Assembly (NCBI GenBank): GCA_947311845.1
Contig: CAMZMU010000116.1
Location: 4,569,414 to 4,633,413, forward strand
Direction of reading: 5' to 3'
DNA from: Poa pratensis
Lineage: Eukaryota > Streptophyta > Magnoliopsida > Poales > Poaceae
DNA: 64,000 nt
In this document: piece by piece, positions 46,100 through 58,299 of the stretch
Numbering within the stretch: position 1 is the first letter of the stretch
Layout of the letters: each line of letters starts with the position of its first letter
Position numbers and translations under genes: made by a program
Notes under the pieces: generated by a model
What the model was told of the DNA's origin: nothing
Database searches by the model: none
Seen by the model: only the letters and a program-made list of their open reading frames with translations

Positions 46100-46500
46100 C
46101 AATCTTAAGGCAGACCAAGTAATTCATAGGGACACAATTTCGACAAACTTTAACAAAAGAACCCCGATTAGTCCTTAATCCACGTCATATGTTTAGTCAT
46201 GCTAGCTCCACATTTTCATGTGCTTGGTCTGATTAAACGGCCGGCCGCGCAACACCGACCTCCACTGTTACGTACGCTCACCGTTAGAGCTTGGTGACGC
46301 TAATCACGCGACGGAGGTAGTTAATCTGGTTGCGATGGCGTCGCGTTAACGAGGTGGGACAAAATCTTGTGAGTTTCCGTAATTTTTGGCTGCGGTTGAC
46401 CGTGATGGGCCGCCCAGGTGTAGACGGGCCAGGAAGCCCAGTATAAAGTGCTGCGTCCCCTCGTCGCGCACATAGTCCAGATCACCGCACGGACTCGTCG
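46100..46500 (+). repeat. Module S relic followed by module P copy 4 (diverged)
   Basis: AACCCCGATTAGTCCTTAATCC (46159) corresponds to module S. 46230-46480 carries GAGCTTGGTGACGC, GAGGTGGGACAAAATC and GGTGTAGACGGGCCAGGAAG, equivalent to module P core strings. Confidence 0.55.
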
Positions 46501-46780
46501 CAACAGAGCACAGCAGAGCAGCCGGCCGCCGCCGCCTCAACTGCGATCGCGACACACAGCAAACAAACTCCGAACTGAACTGGTAGTCAAGTCTGGTAGA
46601 GAGTACACGCACTACTGAATTAACTAATTACATACTGCAAACAAAAAATATGAATTAACTAGTTACATACAGCTTAGTTGCGTGACTTTCCTATACAACC
46701 CAACTTTTTTTTTGTAACATACGTAAAATTCTGCCAAAAGACAAACGCATGCATAGGTTGATCGATCGCTTTATCTCTGA

Positions 46781-46970
46781 CACGGGTAAATCCCCTTTCT
46801 TATTTCGTTGTAAGTTTGTTTGGCTGAAACCTACTAAAAACTTTAATAGATAATAAGATTGTGATTTTGACAAGAGTGGTAAAAAAAATACTACTACAAT
46901 AGACAAGAACATGTCAAAATGCTGGCAGCCATCCTAATAATAAACAAAAACCAGGGATGCATCTGTCAGG
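46781..46970 (+). repeat. Direct repeat Q, copy 1 (partner at 48607-48785)
   Basis: CACGGGTAAATCCCCTTTCT, TTTTGACAAGAGTGGTAAAA, AACATGTCAAAATGCTGGCA and AACCAGGGATGCA occur in the same order 1.83 kb downstream with a few substitutions and small deletions. Confidence 0.8.
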
Positions 46971-47879
46971 TCTCCTGATAACTCAACCCAACTCTTCTCT
47001 GTCAGTTATCCGACGGTGATGATAGACGCGCTTCAACGGCCATGATTAAATCTTACCGTTTCACCGTGTTACTGTTACTATTGTTTTATTTCAGTTGTTA
47101 CCTTATTGTTTTCCTGGAGCTGGTACAAAACCTGCCTCTACCGCTCAAGCAAGAAGAAGGTACAGACGTCTTCGAGGATCTTGGTGAGGCCAAAGTTGTT
47201 GATTTCGGTTGAAGGCGTCGTCGAGGAGGTCATGGTGGAGGATGGGTCGGTCACCGTACACGCGCGATCTCATGCTGCTCTGTTTGCCCACCCGAGCTCG
47301 TCGGTGGCGAGCTTACGTGCCACCGAACCGTGTAGATGCTCATACAGGCTGTCATTGGAGAGACTCTCGTACACCAGTAATCTCGCTGGGCCATCCTCAC
47401 CGGTCACGTTGTTCACCAAGTTCACATGATACATTAAATCGAGCTCAACATGCCCACCTCCATGTCAAACTCTCGGCACTGCGCGGACCTACGCAACATC
47501 GTGACATTGGTGCCTGAGGGGTGTGTGGGCGTGTAGCATGTGCGGGTGATGTGCTTAACTGTCACGACGGTGCCACTACTTCACGTGGTACACCTTCTTG
47601 GACCGTCCTCTGCCAATTAGACTCAGATGTCGCCCATGATCTCGCGCTCGTCGAACACCAACACGTTGAACGACTCCATGTTTCAGGACACCATCTTGGA
47701 TAGATGTGGTCCTGATTGGAGTAGTCGACTTTTCGGTTCCGGCGGTGAAAGGAGTTGTGCCTCTACTTGGATGATGAAAGCCACATATTTACTTGACTGT
47801 TGAAAAGGGTCGCGTACTTGTCATCTCAAAATGCGAGCTGCACTGTTACAAACCAGATATCCACATTAGTTTAAAAAAA
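46971..47879. other. Unrecognised moderately GC-rich stretch, possible degraded gene
   Basis: 47130-47720 has coding-like composition on both strands. On the minus strand it reads MESFNVLVFDEREIMGDI before a stop, but I cannot match this to a family and frames are short and broken. Confidence 0.35.
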
Positions 47880-48370
47880 AACCAGATACCGACATTAGTT
47901 TTGATGCATTAGTACATTAGATGAATGAGAAAAAAAAGTTATTACAGATGAGAGCTAGCTGCCATGTGTGCTTGACTTTAGTCAGCAGTCGCCCGCGTGG
48001 CGGCCCATGATATATCCATTACTGGAGCGATGCCCCAACATATTAGTTGTGCTTGGACTGACTAAAGACCCAAGCCCGGCCAGCTAGCTCTCACTGCATT
48101 GCTCCACCATTGAGCTCGGTGATATGCTGTTCGGAAAAAACGTATTTATGCTGGTAACTACGGCATGAAACTCGCGATGTGGGACTAATTGTCCGCGTAT
48201 TGCGCTTTCCGGCCGCAGCGGACGTCGTGGGCTCGGCCCGGTGTAGATGGGCCCTCCGCGAAAGGGCCGAAAGCCAAGGACGAACTAAAAAGATGATATA
48301 AAGACTAAAGCAGTGCCCAAGACATTAACAATATATATGATTCATAATCACTTAATATATGATTCATAAT
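47880..48370 (+). repeat. Module P, copy 5
   Basis: It matches copy 2 from CCAGATACCGACATTA through GATGAGAGCTAGCTGCC and CGATATATCCAT-like sequence to the GGGCTCGGCCCGGTGTAGAT core. It then jumps from GGGCCGAAAGCC to the AAAGACTAAA..ATATATGATTCATAATC tail of copy 1, so an internal ~260 bp present in copy 1 is missing. Confidence 0.78.
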
Positions 48371-48606
48371 CTTTTTTTCCCTACACGCTGGCTACGCTGA
48401 TGAAGTGTAGCCGTAGTAGATGGATTCATTAATGGAAAATCAAGATACATGAACAAATGCACGTGAAAACTTTGCGAATAGATACCGCTCACTTTCCCCT
48501 CCCCTCCTCTCTCTCGTTTCCTCCGCTTCCGCTTGAGAGTCGCCACCAGATCCCCGGCTCGCTCGGCTCGCCTCTCCGGCGGCTTTGCCGTCCGGTAACT
48601 ACTAGT

Positions 48607-48785
48607 ACACGGGTAAATCCCCTTTCTTATTTGGTTGTAAGTTTGTTTGGCTGAAGCCTACTAAAAACTTTGATAAACAAGATTATGATTTTGACAAGAG
48701 TGGTAAAAAAAATACTACAACAGCAAGAACATGTCAAAATGCTGGCAACCATCCTAATAATAAACAAAAACCAGGGATGCAACGT
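48607..48785 (+). repeat. Direct repeat Q, copy 2
   Basis: Partner of 46781-46970, lying between module P copies 5 and 6. Confidence 0.8.
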
Positions 48786-48799
48786 CGTGGAGGACGCGC

Positions 48800-49080
48800 G
48801 GTCCGGCGGTCTCGGAAAGGAAGTATTTAGGCTGGTAACAACGGCCTAGGAGTGCCGATGTGGGACTAAAATTACTCTTTTTTTTTTTTTGAGACTAAGG
48901 GACTAAAATTACTCGTATCGCGTTTCCGGCAGCACCGAACGTTGTGGGCTCGGCCCGGTAACGACGGCCTGAGACTAGCGATGCGGGACTATTTGTCGCG
49001 TATCGCGTTTCTCGGCAGCACAAGCGGACGTCGTGGGCTCGATTTGAGTGAACGTACATCATAGCTGCGAACGAGGCCTT
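48800..49080 (+). repeat. Module P, copy 6 (internally duplicated core)
   Basis: GTATTTAGGCTGGTAACAACGGCCTA..CGATGTGGGACTAA is followed by a second core (GTAACGACGGCCTGAGACTAGCGATGCGGGACTA..GGACGTCGTGGGCTCG). A T-run lies between them at 48885-48895. Confidence 0.7.
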
Positions 49081-49867
49081 GCCGCCTTGGGCATGTTCTG
49101 GCTGCCCTACTAGCTGAATATAAAATAGTCTCAAAAAAAAAAAAAAACTAGCTGAATATAAAAGCCTCCCATAAAAAAAAACTGAATATAAAAGCCCACT
49201 CAAAAAAAAAAACTGAATAAAGCTGTATACAAATATCTGACGAGTCTTACCCTCCAAAACAAAAAATGTCACTGATTATCTTTTTTGAGAGCAACCATGT
49301 CTCCACCATTGCTAGGTTCAAAAAAGCACTATCGCTGACGAGGTCTTGTGAGTCGATGAGTAGGCCCCATACAAACAGCGAGCCACATGTTGTCGTGACA
49401 CGTCGACCGGGGACGCCCCCAACTCCCCATGCTACCTAGCATAGACTTGGATCCGCCGCATCCGTTGATGAAGTTGGGGAAGAAAGACAGATGCACCGCC
49501 TTCGGATCGTACATCTCGCTCAAGAGCATCTAGCCGCGAATAGCGACAAACAGCCACACCACATGGAGAAACTAGTCTCGCCATATCCGAAGAATGTTGA
49601 GAAGACCAAACGACCTTTTTCACAATGCGGCCGATTAGATCACTGCCAAGATAGGAGATAATAGGGGCACCTTATTCCGACACGGCATCGTCTCTGCGAC
49701 CTAGACCAACCCTAACTACTCGCTAGCGGAGGGAGGGAGCAGCCGCCTCGCTAGCGGAGGGAGGGGCCAAAATGGGTCACCGCCTGGTCATCTGTTAGAA
49801 ACGACAGAAAATATGCGATCCGTGTGAGGCATTTATAGAAATTTATTGTCATTGTGTGCTATCTCTC
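49081..49867. other. Intergenic DNA with A-rich mini-repeats, no gene
   Basis: 49100-49225 repeats ACTGAATATAAAAGCC with A8-A13 tracts in at least four copies. CGCTAGCGGAGGGAGG(G) is duplicated near 49720 and 49751. No coding homology is seen. Confidence 0.5.
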
Positions 49868-50993
49868 CACTAGTAGGGAAAAACCTTGAAGTGGCGCCCC
49901 AATTCTTTCACCTTTAGCGGCACATTTTACACACGCCACCGATTGTGCGCCACTGCTAATCGGTACTAGTGGCGCGCCATGGTAAGTATGGCATCAATGG
50001 CAATTCGCCCACGCGCTACCACTGCGAGTTAGTTGTGGCGTGCGAAGTAGATGCCACTAGGACAATTAGCCAATTAAAGCTGAAATTCAACACTAATCTT
50101 GGTTTTGCAGGAATTTAATCCAAATTGATAATTTTTTAACTCAAATTTAAACTTAAAATTCATTCAAACAGGCAATAATTTACATATTTCGCGCCAAAAG
50201 GCGCTTACAACAATAAAAAATAAGAAAATACAGGAAAAGGCCGCTGGTGGCTGCCGCTACTCTACTCGTCGTCGTCCTCACGGGTTGTGAGATCGACATA
50301 GTCGGGAAGCGGCCACGGCCAATCCCCGACCGGTGGCGGCGGTGACCCGACACGTGGTGGCGGAGGCCCGACCTTCCCCACCTCCTTCTCATCCGGCTCG
50401 GGCGAGAAGAAGATGCTCGCCTCTCTGCGAGAGAGGATTTTATAGTGTCGCCTTAACGGGAAGCGGTGCCATGGCATTAACACCGCCGTGCGTCAATTCT
50501 CAAAAGCAATAGCGCTTCGATTTGACGCGGCGAGGACCTGAAGCGTCGTTGTGTGGAAGCCCACGAGGGAAAATGCTCTCTCCTAAGGCTCTGGTACACA
50601 GGGTGAGTGCGCAGGGATTAGGGGGGAGGGGGAGGGATGCCAAGTGGGCCATCTCAGAGCCTGCGTGTCCACGCGACGTCCGGAGCAGTGAAAACTGTTT
50701 GCATGCATTGAACGCGCACGCTACCACTCGCTAACTACCTGTGGCGTGTGAGCCGGACGCGCCAATGATGCAATACTCCTAGTGACGCGTCACCAAAACC
50801 TTGCGTTACCGACTCTTTTTGCCCAGCTGGCTATGTGGGTCCCACCTTACGGTGACGTGTCTTCTTTCTGCACACGCCACTGGTACACGAAAAGCAGTTG
50901 CACGTCCAAATTCAACACGCCATTCAAAATATCATAGGCACGAAAAAAAGTGATTAATATTGGGACTACAATACTGAGGTTTTCCTACTAGTG
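49868..50993. mobile_element. Small non-autonomous CACTA element, 1126 bp
   Basis: The left end reads CACTAGTAGGGAAAAACC and the right end, inverted, CACTAGTAGGAAAACC. Subterminal GTGGCG(C)/CGCCAC motifs cluster at both sides (for example GTGGCGCGCC, ACACGCCAC). Flanking trinucleotides CTC and ATC match at two of three positions. The interior has no transposase. Its right end lies 373 bp before the malate dehydrogenase ATG, inside the likely proximal promoter. Confidence 0.85.
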
Positions 50994-51365
50994 ATCGCTT
51001 GAAACTAACACAACAGAAACCAAAGTGGATCGTTGTTGCATGCATCACCGGTTCTTCATCTTGTAATCTTTATTGATCGCTCGCTGGAGAAGATCCACTA
51101 TCAAAAAAAAAAAATCACCGGTCCATCGGTGCAACTAATCTTTTGTTGTTGAAGGTTATCCACATCGCAAGATGGCACGCACGACAAGAGAAGCTTGCAC
51201 GCTTCCCAAACTCTTTCTTTGTCGAACGAACTCGCCGCTTTCGCAATAAACCCCTCCACTCCCCCTCTATTTCCCCCATCTTCCCTCCCCTGCTCTGCTT
51301 TTGTCGTGCCGCTTCTTCCTCTTCCTTCCCGAGTCTCCGGCAACCCACACTCACACCGGCCAGCC

Positions 51366-54300
51366 ATGGAGCAAGGTGGCGCAGACGCGGCGGCCAGGCG
51401 GATGGGCAGGCTCGCGTCCCACCTCCTCCCGCCCACCTCACAGGTACGTCCACCTTCCCTCCTTCGATCCTTCTCTACCCAGGCGCGCGGGATCGATTTG
51501 GCCGGACCTAGCTAGAGTCAGTCTGGAGGAGAGGAGTCCTCTTTGACCATGGGAAATGGCCTACTCACGCACGCTACCTAAAATCGGTCCATCCTGCTTG
51601 GATGTTAAGGTTCCGAATTGTTAGCTGGGGACTCGATTCAGTTGGAGGCCACTAGACTGAAACACAGGGGTGCTCGAGTTAGTTACAAATCCACGAATTG
51701 GAACAAAGTTTTAGTTGATCTCTCTGTAAGACTGCTTATGCAGAGCAAAGGGCTCAATGAACAGACTGAATGCCAGCATGTCAGCAAAATCCGGCACTTC
51801 TTACTAGAATCTTGGCATGATGAGCTGTGTACTGTCTGTGCAGTCTAAGTTTAGTTGTTGTAGTGAAAGCCCTCTAAATCACATGTTTGCTGAGCACAAA
51901 CTAGCTCCATTCACGAGTACAAACATGCTACTTATTATGTTCCTTCCAGATCAATAACTTGCTGTCTAGGAAACTAAGAATTACGCCCAGATTTTCTTAG
52001 TTGAAGATTGTATCAAGTATTCTCGTGACAACTACCAAAATTAAGCACTGCAGACTATATACAATACATGTAATGGTTGGAAAATAAAAGCTATCATCCC
52101 CTCTAGAATCAGATTCTACTTACTGGGCTGAAATCTCCCCTTTTGCTATTTTGAAGGTGGAGGAGGTCTCTATCCTGAGGGGCTCTAATTGCCGCGCGAA
52201 AGGAGCGGCACCAGGGTTCAAGGTCGCAGTCTTGGGAGCATCCGGTGGGATCGGCCAGCCGCTCTCGCTACTTATGAAGATGAACCCGCTTGTTTCGGTG
52301 CTCCATTTATATGATGTTGTCAACACGCCCGGTGTCACTGCTGATATTAGTCACATGAACACTGGTGCTGTGGTATGCTACTTGACCTTGTCCTCTTTAT
52401 GTGAAGTTGATTTATGATATCACTGAAATTGATTCTGAAAGGATACTTTAGTTGCATGTTGCTAGGCCTCTTGTACATTTTCTCTCCATCTTCTCTTTTT
52501 AGGTCATGTTTATACGATGCAAATGGTGGCACATATGTTTTTACTCAACTGTACGTGCCTGTAGCAAATATGCTAGAATCACAGCACTGTCCATGGGTTT
52601 GTTTAATTTGAGCCTAGGTTTGCCCAACCGAAAATTTGGCCAGCCAAAATTTTGGTGAAGGTTTTGTTGCCCACAAGTTGGCCAAATTGGCAAGAAAATT
52701 GAACTAGAGTAGGCAAAGGGGCATTGGCTTGCCAAAAGATTGGCCACCATCCAAACAATGACCCACTTTTGGCATGACCAAAAAATTGTAAATTACATAT
52801 TGCATACAATCCAAACATACCCATGTAGCTCAGGAAAAAAGTACTAGTATAGATTATGGTGAATGAGGAACTCTACAGAGATCTTGGAAGAAATTTACGT
52901 AGTAGCTGATCATTCAATAATAATTGTCACTGTATTTTTCTTAGCTTACCAGATATTGTTGACTACCCTCTTCTATGCATACAGTTATCGTCCGATTTTG
53001 AACCTTAAAGTTATTATGATCATTGGGTGTAATTATACGAAGGTCTAATTTGTTTGTACAGGTGCGTGGCTTCGTGGGTCAGCCACAGTTGGAAAATGCT
53101 CTTACTGGAATGGATCTTGTGATTATTCCTGCTGGCATCCCCCGTAAACCTGGGATGACAAGAGATGATTTGTTCAACATCAATGCTGGAATTATCCGGA
53201 CTCTTTGTGAGGGAGTTGCAAAATGCTGCCCAAATGCTATTGTGAATGTGATCAGTAATCCTGTCAATTCTACCGTTCCGATTGCTGCTGAAGTATTTAA
53301 AAAAGCTGGGACATATGATCCTAAGCGTCTGTTGGGGGTGACAACACTTGATGTAGTGAGAGCCAATACTTTTGTGGTATGCACTTCAGAATATTTTACC
53401 ATATTGCCTAGAGGAATGCTCCTATATTCCCCTATTATAGTACTAGTTTCTATATGAACAGTTTCTCAGATTTCTGTTCTTGTCCTTCTCTGGTTACAGG
53501 GTGAGGTTCTTGGACTTGACCCCAGAGATGTCAATGTTCCTGTTGTTGGAGGCCATGCAGGAGTTACGATATTACCACTCCTTTCACAGGTTATTATATT
53601 TCAGTTGCTGCAAATTCTGAAAAATATATGTAGCTGAAAATTTGTTTCCATTTTTACCCTGTTCACTTTTATAATTTCCTTGATGGAACTTTCCTGCTTC
53701 CGTAGGTTAATCCTCCCTGCTCGTTTACCCCAGAAGAAATTAGTTATCTCACTTCTCGCATACAGAATGGTGGGACAGAAGTTGTTGAGGTATGTTTTTC
53801 TCCCTATCATGTAATGCGTCATATTTTACGCATAATGGAGCTAAGAAAAGTTACTTCAAAAGTTCCTCGTGCAGTTGCTCTGCTGTGAGTACACGCTCGT
53901 TCAAATTCTCTGTCGAAGTACAAAAGTATCTATGTTGTTAGCTATGCATATTGTGTCGTGTCCGATCACAAGAGAGATAGAATACTCTTACGAATCAAAC
54001 ACACAACCTGGGTTCGTGTGAATGTGAACACATATCAGAATTGGGGATTTGTGATAGATTGGAGACGGAAGATGAAGATTAAAGGCAGAGAGCAATTAGG
54101 GAGGATACTGAAATTCTATTTGCGTGCCTGTACAGTCTCAATCCTCCTTTATTTACCCTCCTTCGTTCTCACTTACAACTTGGATCCACATGTTGTTTAA
54201 ACATGAATAACTCAACTAATTGATATTTTGATAACATCTTCACTGAAGACTGGGCCTACCACAGTCATCCTGTAGCAGTACAGCTCACACATTTTCTTCT

Positions 54301-56200
54301 TCAGATACCTCTCCTGTTATACTAGAGTCCGGCATACTGGATGCAATTCTTAAGCTATAACTAACAAAGCTGAATAGGAACCAACATGCTACATTTTGAA
54401 TAGGAACCAACATGCTACATTTTGAGAATAAATGAGTGAGACCACAACACATATGTGGTGGAGTATAAAAGATAAATATGCATATATGCAAATTAGTGCG
54501 TGCACTTGATGATGTTGACAACAAAGGTCCATGTTAAGTTCAACAAAAACCTATGGTTCTAGCTCCTTACACATGTTTTAGTTAGGTGACTGTCTGACAG
54601 TGGTTATTTTTCCGATGAAAAATCTATCAAAGCTACTGGTGGACTGACATTCCCTGTATGTTGCTGCTTGACCAGTATTGTGTTTTAGAGGAACCTTGAC
54701 CAGTGTTCTACTCCCTCCGTCCTCAAATAAGTGGACATCTAGAAATTTTAAGACAAATTATGTAGTGGAGTAGAAAATGCATTGGGGAAATGCAAGTCAC
54801 CATCTCTCTCCTCTTTAATTACCCCACCTCCAATGAGCTAAGTGGATGTAGAAAATGAGTAGACCATGTGTTGAATGTTATTGGGCTTGATTCCTCTGTG
54901 ATGAGAGAGAAATTTTCAAGTGCATTGAAAAGATAGAAGTACACTCTTTTGTGGAAAACTTTCGAATGTTAAACGTCCACTCATTTGAGGACCGAGGGAG
55001 TATGTGTTAATACACGAAGCTTCGTTACTTCCTCTTACCGTTCTTGATGCATTTCAGGCGAAAGCGGGAGCAGGATCAGCAACTCTATCTATGGTTGGTC
55101 TCTGTCAACTTATATGTGCATCGGCCTATCGGGTTTGTACTACTTTATAACAGTGTTTGAACTAACACTACACTTGCATTTGTAGGCATACGCGGCAGCT
55201 AAATTTGCAGATGCTTGCTTGAGAGGATTGCATGGTGACGCTGGGATAGTGGAGTGCTCTTATGTAGCTTCTCAGGTTAGCCTTCCCTTCCGTTTTGTGC
55301 TTGTTAGTTTATTTCTTAATTATAATCTACACGAATCAGAGTTTCTCTGGTTTCCCTCCATTTTCCTCGTGTTCTCTGACGGTAATATGTTTTCCTTGTA
55401 TTACGTGTTGTGGCTGAAGGTGACGGAGCTGCCTTTCTTCGCGTCCAAGGTGCGCCTAGGCCGTTCCGGCGTGGAGGAGATCTTGCCGCTCGGTCCACTC
55501 AACGAGTTTGAAAGGTCTGTAATCGAATCTACAGCTACTCCCTGTTTCCCGCTGTGTTCTTCTTTGGTAGTAATCCAACACCAACCGCACACCACATGTA
55601 TACTTTCCGGTGAGGTCGACGCATGCCCAAGCTATCTGTGTGTCTATCATCACTAGGCTTAGTTGCCAGTTCATAATACGGTCCAAAACCTCCACTGATA
55701 GTTAGATACTAGCAAGAGGTCTGTCAGCCTCATGGCTTCTGTTAGTGTGGACACAGGACACGTGAATTATTGGCCACACTGTTTCCTACGCAGAAACAGC
55801 TAGTGCTTAGGGTTTACCCCTTGCTGAAATGTCAAACCGTGACACACATCCCCATTCGTGGGCTGTTTCATCCGTAACCTCTGTCAGAGCTGCCATATTA
55901 GTTAATACAGACAAGAGGTCTTCCCCCATAGCTTCTATTTGATGAAACTGTATGACTCCCCACATATGTGGGGAAACCAAATCATCATCACATTATATCT
56001 TGAGATCGGGTTCACAAGAGCATGTACAGCATCTGCTACTGCTGTCGCTATGATTATCTACTACGCGCTATGATTATCTCCATGTCCTGGGACTACTCTG
56101 ACACATGGACCTGACATCCTGATGCAGGGCTGGGCTGGAGAAGGCGAAGAAGGAGCTGTCGGAGAGCATCCAGAAGGGCGTCTCCTTCGTCAACAAGTGA
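51366..56200 (+). CDS. Peroxisomal/glyoxysomal NAD-dependent malate dehydrogenase
   Basis: Interconverts malate and oxaloacetate with NAD, serving beta-oxidation, the glyoxylate cycle and photorespiration in peroxisomes. Nine exons: 51366-51443, 52157-52372, 53062-53376, 53500-53589, 53706-53789, 55058-55093, 55186-55275, 55420-55514 and 56128-56200. All junctions are GT..AG, and the 1077 nt encode 358 aa, normal for the family. Residues 12-20 (RMGRLASHL) fit the PTS2 peroxisomal signal R-x6-HL. GASGGIG at 53-59 is the NAD-binding loop. R126 and R132 ([13 protein letters not shown]), N164, D195/R198 (TLDVVRA) and H222 (GGHAGVT) are the expected catalytic and substrate residues. Every exon is open, so the gene looks functional. 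Exon 6 is only 36 nt. Introns carry MITEs. The start ATG is followed by a short targeting peptide and no upstream in-frame ATG was preferred. Several forms exist in plants; the PTS2 distinguishes this from mitochondrial and plastid forms. Confidence 0.95.
52592..52825. mobile_element. MITE-like foldback in malate dehydrogenase intron 2, 234 bp
   Basis: CATGGGTTTGTTTAAT at the left is matched by the inverted CATGGGTATGTTTGGAT at the right. The interior is rich in TTGGCCA/TTGGC motifs that partly self-pair. No clean target duplication was seen, so the superfamily is open. Confidence 0.6.
54372..54423. repeat. Perfect 26-bp tandem duplication in malate dehydrogenase intron 5
   Basis: GAATAGGAACCAACATGCTA(CATTTT) occupies 54372-54397 and again 54398-54423 without change. 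Confidence 0.85.
54711..55000. mobile_element. Stowaway MITE, 290 bp, in malate dehydrogenase intron 5
   Basis: CTCCCTCCGTCCTCAAATAA is inverted at the right end (TTATTTGAGGAC-like: TCATTTGAGGACCGAGGGAG), and TA flanks both sides. GTGGACAT / CGTCCAC pairing extends the terminal repeats to about 30 bp. It ends 57 bp before micro-exon 6. Confidence 0.92.
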
Positions 56201-56402
56201 GTGTTACATACATGCACACATCGCCATCCCTGGGAGATCGATGCCCGGCCCCAACACAGAATGAATATCGAGACGCATATGCCTGTGCTCCGCGCGCTTT
56301 TGTTTAATTCCCGGAAACAGTTTTACTAGTGTGACGACGGATAATCTATACGGCTGTAACAAATACTATGTGACAAGTATATAACTCCGAGACACGATGA
56401 TG

Positions 56403-56408
56403 AATAAA
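56403..56408 (+). terminator. Candidate poly(A) signal of malate dehydrogenase
   Basis: AATAAA about 200 bp after the stop codon, in the context GATGAATAAATACAAG. A second AATAAA follows at about 56763. Confidence 0.45.
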
Positions 56409-56409
56409 T

Positions 56410-57540
56410 ACAAGTCACGGAAGGGCGCTTGTGTCTTTCCTGTTCTTCCCTGTGCTACTCTGTTTGTTTACTTTGGTCAAGTCTCCACAGAAAACACTCT
56501 GGTAAAATCATCGTACTCTGTTTTCACGTCACTGAAAGGCTGCCTGCCATCTGTTTTCTCAAAAGAAAAGAATAGAAAGAAAAATAAAAATTATCTTGGA
56601 GAATGGTGATGGTGTGGTTGAGATCCTGAAGAACTTTAATAGGGACTGACTGCCTGACTGACGACGTTTACTCCGACTGAGGAGACAGCGGTAGCAAGAG
56701 AGTATGGCCGTGCACTACATTTGAAGGGCGAGTATGGATCAGTTTGAGATCGATCAGGAGTGAATAAACAAAAGCAAAGATGTGTGGCTAGAGATGGCAA
56801 TGCACTGTGTTAGTACATCGTCAACCGATCCTGGCTCCTGGGAGTAGGGTTCCAATTCTGGCACCCATACTTTTTTTTTTTTGGAGAGTACGCAAAATGT
56901 GTACCTTTTTTTTTGGAGAGTATGGGTACCTTATGGCACCCATACTTTGGATACACAAACTCAAAGACGTTTAAATCAGTTTCTTAACATTTGTCTATCT
57001 TATTTGCTTCGTCGTCGTCGTCGTCATTGTTGCAGAGACCTTTGAGTAATGAGTACTCCTTAGTTTGAAGAATCATGTCTACGACAATCGAAAGCTTTAG
57101 ACTCTGACGACGGCTTAATTCCACTGTTCGTGTGAACAGAAAGCATTTGGAAAGGCACGACATGAACAGGAAAACGCCTTTTACAGTCAGCATTGCATGC
57201 AGACACCCAGAACTTGACACCCAGGAAATCAGACAACAAACTTGCTTCTACCCAACTAACCCCCAAAACTTTTGAGATGAAACTCCCTTTCAAAATAACT
57301 TTAGCATTGGCAATTTATAAAATGTACACCGTTACCAAATTATTGAGGCCTTTCGACAAGCATGCATGTGCTAAATTGCTCATCAGTTAGGTTTGATACT
57401 GCTTCTGCTTATCTGGCACAGCCAAAGGATAGTGTGCATTATAGTATTCATCAGGCTTCCTAGCTCAGACGCTTCCTCGCTAATTAAACTAATCCAAACC
57501 AGATCAACTGACAACAAAGCACCGATCGAATCCCGGAAAG
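56410..57540. other. Intergenic DNA after malate dehydrogenase, no gene recognised
   Basis: GTCGTCGTCGTCGTC microsatellite near 57012. TTTTTTTTTTGGAGAGTA and GGTACC..GGCACCCATACTTT segments are duplicated near 56870-56945. Nothing coding is seen. Confidence 0.5.
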
Positions 57541-57639
57541 CCAATAATATGGCCGATACTGTGCCACCAACCGTCAATTATCGGTGTCACGACGTGTCAC
57601 GAGAAGAGTCACGCAGGCAGCGGGAGAGGCTTCCTCTTC

Positions 57640-57650
57640 CTCTATATAAG
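57640..57650 (+). promoter_or_regulatory. TATA box in the foldback element's left arm
   Basis: TCTATATAAGG preceded by a CTTCC-rich stretch and followed by an A/C-rich leader-like sequence (AGAACACACAACGGCGCAC). It looks like a real core promoter, perhaps driving a non-coding hairpin transcript through the arms. Confidence 0.45.
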
Positions 57651-58299
57651 GAGGAGCCGGGCTTCAGAAGAGAACACACAACGGCGCACAACACCAGCAA
57701 CCCTGCATCCCGAGCAGAGAGTTCATCAGCGACCTCGCTGCTCAGTAGTAGTGTAGTACGAGAGACAGCTCGTACAAATTCAAAATTCAAATTTTACTAT
57801 TCACTTTACTTTTACTATTCGCTTTTTACTATTCACTTTTACTATTCTCTTTTACTATTCGCTTTACTATTCGCTTTTGCAACCGTGAAAATTCTTCACG
57901 TTTTTCCCGTTCACACTTAATTCACTTTTAATTATTTTGCAGCATCTTTTAGGCTGGCGAGGCCAACGAGGTACAGACGGTGTTCGCAGAGATGTAAAAA
58001 TCCTATTCAGTACTCGACGTATGCTTAACTATATTGCTTAACTATGTTGTGCAATAACTCGCCGCACAACATCTAGGGAAAGAAGCTTAGCTACTCCTGA
58101 AGCAATATAGTTAAGCATACGGCGAGTACTGAGTAGGATTTTTACATCTCTGCGAATACCATCTGTAGCTCGTTGGCCTTGCCAGACTAAAAGATCCTGC
58201 AAAATAATTAAAAGTGAATTAAGTGTGAACAGGAAAAACGTGAATAATTTTCACTGCTGTAAAAGCGAATAGTAAAGCGAATGCCTCTATATATAAAAG

